A DNA stretch of 64,000 bases, taken from NCBI RefSeq assembly GCF_963583255.1, contig NC_084819.1:12120471-12184470 (forward strand), written 5' to 3'. This DNA comes from Pyrus communis (lineage: Eukaryota; Streptophyta; Magnoliopsida; Rosales; Rosaceae). Made by a program: the position numbers and the translations under genes. Positions 56,101 to 64,000 of the stretch are shown piece by piece (position 1 is the stretch's first letter; each line of letters begins with the position of its first letter). The notes beneath the pieces were generated by a model. It had not been told where the DNA came from and did no database searches. It saw only the letters and a list, made by a program, of their open reading frames with translations.

Positions 56101-58098
56101 GAGCAAAAAGAGAAGCAGGTCAAGTATGTAGTTCTTATGTACACTGATCACCAAATTAATCTGATCCCAAAATTCCCAACGTACTATGTCGGATAAATTT
56201 ATATTTAAAACTGGAAATGGAACAAGTACTTGATACGATATACTTAATGAAATGTGTACTTGCATTGTTGTGTCGTATTCAATGATTATGATATTTGGTT
56301 CTTTCATGTTTAAGTGGCGAACTGGAGAGATATGGAGACTATTTTGTGAATTTGGTAATCCAACTTCTCTCCACTTACAAGGTAATAATACTTTTCTTCA
56401 TTGATGGTTGTTTTTAAATACTGCATCGTATTCTCCTGTAATCTATTACGTTGTGTTTTTTTCCACTTCATTCTCGTATCACAATTAGGCAAACTTGGGA
56501 TCGTCAATCACTCGCATCAGGACTCTCGTGGAGTGCTTGAACTCAAGTAAAGGGTAATTCTCTGTCTCTTTTAGCAGTTTTTACACCGTTAGATCGAGCC
56601 TCTGATTATTCATTTACCTGATTATTCATTTACATCAGAGCAAATATACCGGGCATAGACGATGGAAGTTCAAAAGAAAGCAACCCGAGGAAAAATCTTG
56701 AAGAGGATTATGTGGACATGGAAGCCAAGGTATGCATAAATCTTCCGCCTCTTCTTCTGCAGATATTATTGTTTGTTAAGCAGTATGGAATGGAATTCAT
56801 TGTTCTGTGTTTTTCGTTAATAAGGAAAATATTTCTCAATCTATGCTTCTTTGGCCATTTTCCAGTTTCTGACCACCTTAAGTGTAGTGGATACCATGAA
56901 AAAGCAGTTCTATGTTCAAAGCGAAGGCATTTTCAGGTAGTCGAATGTGCTGTCATTTTCCCATCTGCCATTAGGTGCACTTTTATGCTCGTAACCTCAC
57001 TCCTCTGATATCGATGGATACACGGTGTTTTCTTGAATCAGGAGAGATGATGAGAAGGTCAAAGAACTCTTTGATGCCATCAAAAATTTAAATGATGAAT
57101 TTGAATCCATTGACAGACCAATATTGGAAACTGAAGCTTCACCGCGAAGACCAGAGACGCCCTCTAGTGATAGGGCCATTACAAGTCCATCTCCTACCGC
57201 TACCTCTCCTTTGACAACCGGGACTCCAGAACTCAAACATGATGCCAATTCTTCCTTGACTAAGGGAGAGAAGACACTGGACCCAAAGGAAGATACAAAA
57301 CTAGGGCAGGAACTTGGTAAGACTGCCCCATTGTCCACCGGGACTCCAGAACTCAAACAGGATACCAATTCTTCCTTGACTAAGGGGGAGAAGGCACTGG
57401 ACCCAAAGGAAGATACAAAACTAGGGCCGGAACTTGGTAAAACTGCCCCATTGACCACTGGGAGTCCAGAACTCAAGCAGGAGACCAATTCTTCCTTGAC
57501 TAAGGGGGAGAAGACACTGGACCCTAAGGAAGATACAAAACTAGGACCAGAACTTGGTAAGACTGCCCCATTGACCACCGGGACTCCAAAGCTCAAACAG
57601 GGTACCAATGCTTCCTTGACTAAGGGGGAGAAGACACTGGACATAAAGGAAGACACAAAACTAGGGCCGCAACTTGGTAAGACTGCCCCATCGCCCACCA
57701 GGACTCCAGAACTCAAACAGGATACCAATTCTTCCTTGACTAAGGGGGAGAAGACATTGGACCCAAAGGAAAATACAAAACAAGGGCTGGAACTTGGTAA
57801 GGCTGCCCCGTTGACCACTGGGACTCCAGAACTCAAACAGGATGAAGTTTCCAATTCTTTCTTCATCAAGGGGTCAAATCCACTAGACCTGCAGGAAGAG
57901 TTGCCGAAACTAGACCCTGATCTTGGGAAGACCAGTCCAATGACCACTGAGACTCCAGAACTTAAAAAGCATGAAGCAAAGGAAGAACCGGCAAAACTAC
58001 AGCCAGAACTTGGGAAGTTTGTCAAAGAAATCTCAGTGGATGAGATTTGCGATATGGTGTTTGATGAACTTGAAAAGGAAGTGAAAAGAACTAGCTGA
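50134..58098 (+). CDS. Long coiled-coil plant protein (SMC/centrosomal-like), function unknown
   Basis: Eighteen exons by GT-AG and frame: 50134-50286, 50799-51020, 51106-51201, 51720-51772, 51991-52087, 52687-52760, 53335-53452, 54048-54158, 54365-54441, 54947-55013, 55389-55454, 55747-55854, 55993-56123, 56315-56381, 56489-56553, 56639-56729, 56866-56936, 57042-58098; about 907 residues. The start [15 protein letters not shown] and a short conserved N-terminal part ([25 protein letters not shown]) match a plant family annotated as SMC-like or centrosomal-like. Residues ~210-570 are mostly coiled coil ([20 protein letters not shown]). The last exon adds a ~40-residue tandem repeat (from residue ~615) and a conserved acidic end ([20 protein letters not shown]). 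There is no ATPase motif, so it is not a true SMC protein. Its role is unknown. Confidence 0.85.
50380..50675. mobile_element. MITE in intron 1
   Basis: Inverted ends ggcctgtttggaagcttttc and complement ggtccgtttggacatgtttc, 296 bp, with 'aaaagcatttt'/'aaaatgcttt' motifs inside. Fully intronic. Target duplication not resolved. Confidence 0.65.
51418..51460 (+). repeat. Copy of the end of exon 3 inside intron 3
   Basis: 43 bases identical to 51160-51202 ('tttcttcatagccaagctct' to 'cattatccacgg'). The preceding 'gagatttctctattcatact' also duplicates intron sequence at 51279. The true donor (GGTAAGT) is changed to GGTGTGC in the copy, and no acceptor precedes it, so it is probably not spliced in. 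Confidence 0.85.
57211..57846 (+). repeat. Coding minisatellite, 120-bp unit, five units plus part
   Basis: Units start at 57211, 57331, 57451, 57571, 57691 and a partial one at 57811. Each encodes 40 residues ([20 protein letters not shown], then [19 protein letters not shown]). A diverged unit follows to about 57960. Because the unit is a multiple of three, gains or losses keep the frame. Confidence 0.93.
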
Positions 58099-60308
58099 CC
58101 GGCAAGAAATGCAGGCCAAATTCATATGGTGGAATATGCATTACGAGTGCATATTGATCTTATTAACATTGCAGGCTTATGACATGTCTTGTTGAAGAAG
58201 CAAATAAGTAGGTCTCTTTCGACACAAGATGTAACGCTATGTACCTACAGTCGACACTCCTTATAGGTTGTAAAACAAAAGTTGACAAACACTGGAGTTG
58301 CTTAGGTCTATTGATGCTGTGTAAATTCTCTGATCCATTTGAAGATGTAGATAATACCATGAAGAAAGTGGACTATATTCTCGTGTAGATACTGTAACTG
58401 TAAAATTATTCCAATATTGTGCTTTCAACAGTGTGGATGTAGTTTAGAAACTGATTTTCACCTTTTCAAAGACAACAGTTTTGACGGGCACGTATATTTA
58501 TTTCACAATAACTGATCATGTGTCTGGCATGCGATTACGATAAAACAACAAATTTCTAAAACATAGTGTCAACCATTCCGAAAAATTGAAAATCGTACCA
58601 TATACCCTTTTGCAAATTAGAAGGAACTTACACCAAGTGGTTGGTTCATTGGCTCAAGGAAGCTAACATATCACTGCGGTGATACTCGAAGCCAATAACA
58701 TAAAATCACATTCTTTAAAAACTTTATTATGTAAAATGACAGTGCATCATTAGTTTGAAATACTACCACATCAAATTCTGAATGTAAGTAAGTCCTTGCT
58801 TATCGGAGTTAAACCTACTCTTCAGCACCCAAAGTATGTGATACGACTTGAGCTTTGGCCTCGACTTGAAATGGAAAAAAATACATCACAACGCATCGAA
58901 ATTATAAGAGCAAGTCCACCCGTTTTGTCATTACAAGGAGCCGGAGAAGGCTAAAGCAGTTACTATGGAGTTGCAAAGTCTTGCAATCACATTAGCTACA
59001 AATGTGATTAATCATGTGCTCAGGAGAAGTAATCAAGCGTCAAGTGACCTCTTAATCAAGTGTTAGTGAGATAATATGGTCTGTCTCTGGTGTAGGCACC
59101 TGGTGGCTACCATTACTGGCTGGCAGGGAGCCTTCACCTTTCCGTACCTTTCAATGGCCATGGCATGCGGAACCCCGTCAGGGGAAGGTTATGGGAGGTT
59201 AGATTCGACTCTCCTATTGCACGTGTGTCAGGCGAAAACAACAAAACTAATACATGTGTGATTTAATCAGCACGAATTCCTCAAGATGATTGATTGTTTC
59301 TAACGTAACCCAAATTCAAAAACTTAAAATCTAGGAGGAGCTGAGAGTATTAATCTCACGTCAGAAAAATAAGAAACTTTGTATATGTGCTTATAAGAAA
59401 TCCATTTACCTACAACTTTCGTTGTATGAAAAATGTTGCTTATTATTATCATCTAAGAAGCGATTAAACCATTCAAGGCTACAAACCTCAATTCAAGTCT
59501 TAGCAGTGACTCTACAACATAAACGGTTATTTGTGACGTAAATAAGATCAAAGATAAAGAAAATTTAGGCAAAAAAAAAAATATATATTTCTCAGCTAGA
59601 TGAGCGTCGTGTTTTCAAAATAACTATTATTATCAACTCAGAAAGTATTGTAATGCTAAAAAGTAGAGAGGTCTAGACCAAATAAAGAAGATAGGACATA
59701 TGCTGGCATCCATGCAAAGACGTGTTTGAAGATGTTTTTGTTCATCAAAATTTTCACTTAATTACGTGTTAGTTGATACTTACAAAGATGACGACGAGGT
59801 TAAAATCTCCAACATTTTGACTAGGTCAGATAACGATATGCACGTATAAATTATTAATGAAAAACTGGGTTTGTCCAGACACAAATAAAACGAATAAAAT
59901 TAATGAAAAACTTGTTTTCAAATTCAAGTATAGCTTTTGCAGAGGTGTTAGTGGTTGTTGCAGAAAAATAACATAATTAATTGGCATATAAACATGAGAT
60001 GCATTATTTATGAAACAAGTTTGTTCCTGAAAATCCAAAACAAAGCATGTTTCTCAATTAAAAAAAAAGGAAGAAAAACAATAGTTAGTAAACTAAATCA
60101 AATTAATGTTTAAAAAAGTTATTATTTTCCTTAGATCTCATATTCCACATGGTCATTATCATAGAACATAAACATGTATAAAAAAAGGAAGCACAACAAA
60201 TATGAGAAAAAGAAAGCACAAACTTAAAGAGTTAGAATATCTTCGATAGAATATATAAATATGACTATTTAAATACATATCTGTTACTAAAAAGGTAATT
60301 TTAAAGCT

Positions 60309-60312
<4 letters not shown>

Positions 60313-60394
<82 letters not shown>
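60313..60394. repeat. (GA)41 microsatellite
   Basis: 82 bases of uninterrupted GA. Likely highly polymorphic. Confidence 0.95.
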
Positions 60395-60398
<4 letters not shown>

Positions 60399-61102
60399 AA
60401 TAATAAAGTAAAAATAACGTTTGAAGAGTCTATAGATTTAGAGAGTGAAATGAGGGTCCCCAAATTTGAAAACTAGGTTTGTTAACTCTGTTGGGCCAGT
60501 GAAATCCCACCTAAAAAATAATGTTTGTTGACTTTCTCGGATATCAATATCTCATGCTAATAGTTATTTCTTAGAGATTAGATTTTGGCATTAGAGCTTG
60601 TATTTTCATTTGAGAAATAGTGAGAAGATTTTCCCGAAAGTAGAATTCTCTACCGTCTTATATTTTTGGCATAATATTTTATAATATTGGCATGAGAATT
60701 GTATTAAATACATAACGTGAAGTAGAGTTTACAGAGAATTTCACTTTCGAAAAAATCTATTTCTCCTTTCATTTTCTGAACACTGTTTCAAAAGATGGGG
60801 GGATATTCTTTTCATTGAAACTGCCAAATGAAATCTCAATAAAAGCAGGAGGCTTTCTTGTGTTCTGATCTGTCAACATCTTCATCTTGTACTACTTATG
60901 GTGGTGGCAAACTAGTCTAAGAAAACGTTTGAAGATCCAAATTCAAGGTATTTTCAAGGGTGGAGTGGATGTAGACCAAGAAAACGTACAGTCATGGGGT
61001 TTTGTTTGTATGAGCATTGTCATCCACCAATCACGCTCTACAGTCATTGCATTATATATGTCTTGATTGCAAGTCTTGGAGCGCATTATAAACAAGCTAT
61101 CT

Positions 61103-61236
61103 AGGGCATGTTTGAGAGTATTTAGCACTTCTTTAATCTAGAATCACTTTTAATTTTCGTTGTAAAATGTAATTAGAAGTGTTTTTAATTGTTAAAAAGC
61201 ATTTAGCCGTTCGAGAAGCAATCTCGAACAAGCCCT
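61103..61236. mobile_element. Small MITE, about 134 bp
   Basis: Inverted ends agggcatgtttgagagt and complement agggcttgttcgagattg, with 'aagtgtttttaattgttaaaaagc' in the middle. A related end ('gggcatgttcgggattgta') occurs at about 61362. Confidence 0.62.
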
Positions 61237-62526
61237 GAAAGTCTTTTCATACACTCAATACTGCACTAAAATGAAAAGACAAAAAAAGACAACAAAATAA
61301 GTTATTGACACTGTTTGACAAAAAACCGTTTCTTACAAAATTGGTTCTAAAGGGGCTCTTGGGCATGTTCGGGATTGTATTTTTTATATAAATTTCAGTG
61401 TCATTTTTTGCTCACTCTCATTAATTACAGTTAGATTAGTTTAAATTAAAATTCGTACTTTAAATTAATTAAACCAAATTAATCTAAAGGCAAATAACCT
61501 GGGATGTGAGCATCAGCCCCACTTTAGAGGGGTGAGCAAAGTTGCACTCCTAAAAGAACTCCATCCTTTCAGAACAAATAGGCATTTGAAACTTATTGTA
61601 TTACATAGAAAAACCACTACTTGGTATAACTTCCATGCATGTTTTATCTATTAAAATTGTACCGTAAAGTATAAACTCGGCGTGCATCTATATATTTTTT
61701 TTGGAAATCAACCGTGCACCTATATTATAATACATAAAAAAAAAAAATATTAGACACAATGTTTCAAGTACCGATTTAGTCTTTTTTTTTTTTTTTTTTT
61801 TTTTTTCCAGATAACTCCGTTAGAATTTTTTTCCCTTAAACCCTTTTGTTTAGACAACTTTGGACAAAATTCTAGTGGAGTTACCAAAAATACCATTGCT
61901 CCACGATGTGACAATTTTAGAAATCAACGCTCACAGATGTTTAGTTCATAAACCAAAGTTTTAATTCAACTAAAGTTCAAGAACCAATAGTCTAATTTTC
62001 TATTCATTATGTGTTAACGTTAAGCATAATGTGTGCGCACACACACGAGACACTCATAAAATTGTGATTAGAATCTATTGAAACTACAAACTCGAGCCCA
62101 TATAACCTACAGTTAGATGTTCTGTAGCCCTAGATATACGAAGAATAATACATATTGGTCAGTTTGTGTGGCTACTCGGGCTAGGAAAAAAAGGTTAATA
62201 AGTTTTTAGGAGTTTTAACGAAATATTTCTGATACTGTTCATATTTAATGAAAAACCATATTTTTACTTTTTTTTTTCTGGTACTATTTATTATATTTTT
62301 ATTTACCATTTTTTATTAAAACTAGAATTTTTTTAAACTCTTCGCTAGTTTTCTTTAAGTTTTTCCTTTACGCGTACTTGTTATTGGAAGCATTTCAAGA
62401 TAGAAGTGCAAAGAAAAAGGAAATAGAATTTGCTATTTATTACAATTATTTATGCATTATTCAAACTTTTCAACTTTTTAAATTTTAAATGAACGTTAAC
62501 GAAAAGGTTTTGATATTGTTTAGTTT

Positions 62527-62725
62527 GGACTTGGATCCTCTCCTGAGCCCAAGGAGAGGATCCTCCTAACCAAATAACTTGGACCATTGAATTTTCATCC
62601 AACGGCTACAAACAGAGGAATCTCTTTAAAGTTATAATAATTATAGACGTTGAATTTTCATCCAACGGCCCAAGTTTTTTGGTCAGGAGGATCCTCTCCT
62701 TGGGCTCAAGAGAGGATCCAAATCC
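62527..62725. mobile_element. Foldback MITE, 199 bp, 9-bp TSD, related to 40971 element
   Basis: Long inverted arms: ggacttggatcctctcctga and complement ggatttggatcctctcttga, continuing through 'gcccaaggagaggatcctcc'. Flanks gtttagttt (62518-62526) and gtttatttt (62726-62734) match at 8 of 9. The core 'aaagttataataattatag' is shared with 40971-41256. It lies about 260 bp upstream of the MAKR start codon. Confidence 0.82.
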
Positions 62726-62984
62726 GTTTATTTTAACGAAAAATTATATTTTTATACTAAAAAATCAATTCTGATACTATTCACTTTATTTTTTATTTTG
62801 TCTTTATCGTTAAAACTCAAAGTTTCCAAACTTTTTGATTAGTTTTTCTTTCTTTTAAAAAGTGCCCTGTCACTTCCTTCGCCAAGCTCTCCTCCCCATA
62901 ATTAAGCTTAACCATCTTCACACACAGAGAATCTACTATCTAGAGAGAGAAACTAGAGAGAGAGAGAGAAAAGGGTCAGATGCG

Positions 62985-64000
62985 ATGGCCAGAAGCCAAG
63001 CTCCAGGTGATCATAGTTCAGATGAAGACTACATAGACATGGAAGTGAGCTCTTCCTCCAACTTCTTGTGCTATTCCATCAGCTCTCCACCACAAACCAG
63101 AGAGTTTGAGTTCCAGATGTCCTCACTTTGTCAAGACAAAGAAACCACAAATTCCCCAGCTGATGACCTCTTCTACAAAGGTAAGCTCCTCCCGCTCCAC
63201 CTCCCACCTCGCCTGCAAATGGTCCAAAAGATCCTCCAAACCTCCAACAACAAAACACAGGAAGCCATTGACGAAAGCTTTACCAAAAGGGAAAGCTCCA
63301 GTATCCCATTGGACCAGTCCTACAATATCGCCCCCTCAGAGTCCTGCAGGGTCAGCAGTGAACTCAACTCAGATGAGTACATCTCCGAATGGACGGCTGA
63401 CATGTGTGTGAATTTCATTGGTGGGCACAATGATCATCAAAAGAAATCTTGGTCTACAAAGCTGAAGCAGATCAAGCAGTCCTCATTGGGTCAAAAGCTC
63501 AAGGCTTCAAGGGCATATGTGAAGTCCCTGTTCAGAAAAACCACCTGTGCGGATGACTACAACTCATGTGCCGAAGCAGAAGCAGAAAGTGGCTCAAAAG
63601 TCAGAGACTTTTGCTCCAACAAGTACATGAAAGTGGCTGAGAAAACCCCATTTGGAAGAGTCGACGGTGGCAGATTCCAAATATCATCAACCACTCTCAT
63701 GAAAAGCATTGGGAAAGAAATGGCCGAGGAAAACTCAAACACCCACAGAAAATCTTTCTGTGGGGCAATTCAACATACAACTGCCCTGCAATCTCTGTGT
63801 TCACCTACATCTTCCTCCGTTTCTTCGTCTTCCTCGTCTTCTTTCTCCTTCAGCTCAAGTGGGTTCTCAGATTTGCAGCTGCTGAAGCGAAGTGCGAGTG
63901 CAAATTCAGAGCTTGAGAGCTCAATCGAGGGGGCAATTGCTCATTGCAAACAGTCCCAGCAGCTGTTGAGTTCAAGAATGCAGTTTGTGGGGGTGAAGAG
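62985..64000 (+). CDS. MAKR family membrane-associated kinase regulator, 5' part
   Basis: Open from ATG 62985 to the window end (338 complete codons, no stop), so the gene is cut off. The start MARSQAPGDHSSDEDYIDME is typical of MAKR proteins, followed by REFEFQMSS, then DDLFYKGKLLPLHLPPRLQM. A basic membrane-hook stretch lies at residues ~163-192 (KLKQIKQSSLGQKLKASRAY). A Ser-rich run precedes the conserved C-terminal segment (LLKRSASANSELESSIEGAI, AHCKQSQQ). These are BKI1-related plant proteins that sit at the plasma membrane through basic residues and modulate receptor kinases. The sequence looks closest to MAKR3/MAKR4, from memory. The start is supported by the conserved N-terminus and by the GA-rich leader just before it. 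Confidence 0.9.
   Translation, partial: MARSQAPGDHSSDEDYIDMEVSSSSNFLCYSISSPPQTREFEFQMSSLCQDKETTNSPADDLFYKGKLLPLHLPPRLQMVQKILQTSNNKTQEAIDESFTKRESSSIPLDQSYNIAPSESCRVSSELNSDEYISEWTADMCVNFIGGHNDHQKKSWSTKLKQIKQSSLGQKLKASRAYVKSLFRKTTCADDYNSCAEAEAESGSKVRDFCSNKYMKVAEKTPFGRVDGGRFQISSTTLMKSIGKEMAEENSNTHRKSFCGAIQHTTALQSLCSPTSSSVSSSSSSSFSFSSSGFSDLQLLKRSASANSELESSIEGAIAHCKQSQQLLSSRMQFVGVK

Larger units (their letters stand above)
58099..62984. other. Intergenic: 3' UTR, microsatellite, MITEs, MAKR promoter
   Basis: 58099 to about 58450 is the likely 3' UTR of the coiled-coil gene. Then AT-rich DNA without genes; the frame at 59076-59261 is not supported. A (GA)n tract and two MITEs are listed separately. 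From about 62850 on, CT/GA-rich promoter and leader sequence precedes the MAKR start. Confidence 0.5.

Noticed and set aside
56997..58025. 342-codon open frame on the minus strand across the last exon of the coiled-coil gene
   Set aside because: It exists because the 120-bp repeat is open on both strands. It has no domain, and the + strand frame is joined to 17 upstream exons.

Overview
This is a piece of nuclear genome from a eudicot plant, very probably Rosaceae in the apple/pear group. That placement is an inference. It rests on plant-only gene families with GT-AG introns, an AT-rich background packed with MITEs and SINEs, a Cassandra-type solo LTR carrying a 5S rRNA-like core, and plant Ty3/gypsy and Ty1/copia remnants. 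No bacterial, organellar or viral gene was seen.

Layout. 0.5-7 kb: a decayed Ty3/gypsy pol (RNase H and integrase, + strand) followed by a decayed plant-mobile-domain gene on the opposite strand. 9.45 kb: a small intronless gene of unknown function with a clear TATA box. 10-19 kb: no intact gene, only copia and LINE fragments, SINEs and several MITEs. 19.5-31.4 kb: a tandem duplication of a unit of about 1.36 kb. Its second copy is split by a 9.3-kb LTR retroelement (21331-30653, 5-bp target duplication GTCCT). That element carries a damaged gag, no recognisable pol, an antisense ORF, and an intact 401-codon plant gene.

33.3-34.6 kb: an intronless seven-transmembrane GOST/lung-7TM (CAND-type) gene, minus strand. 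35-42.5 kb: transposon-rich DNA with a hAT element, nested MITEs, a Cassandra solo LTR, a broken COG4 fragment and a small broken copy of the 7TM gene's 5' end. 43.7-48.8 kb: PAH1-type phosphatidate phosphatase (lipin) in ten coding exons. 50.1-58.1 kb: a long coiled-coil protein gene in eighteen exons, with a 120-bp coding minisatellite in the last. 62.98 kb to the window end: the 5' part of a MAKR (membrane-associated kinase regulator) gene.

The host genes are not an operon-like unit. From memory, the pairs 7TM + PAH1 and coiled-coil + MAKR correspond to neighbouring Arabidopsis genes, which supports the calls. Exon borders were placed by hand from GT/AG sites and reading-frame continuity. 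No alignment or database search was run.
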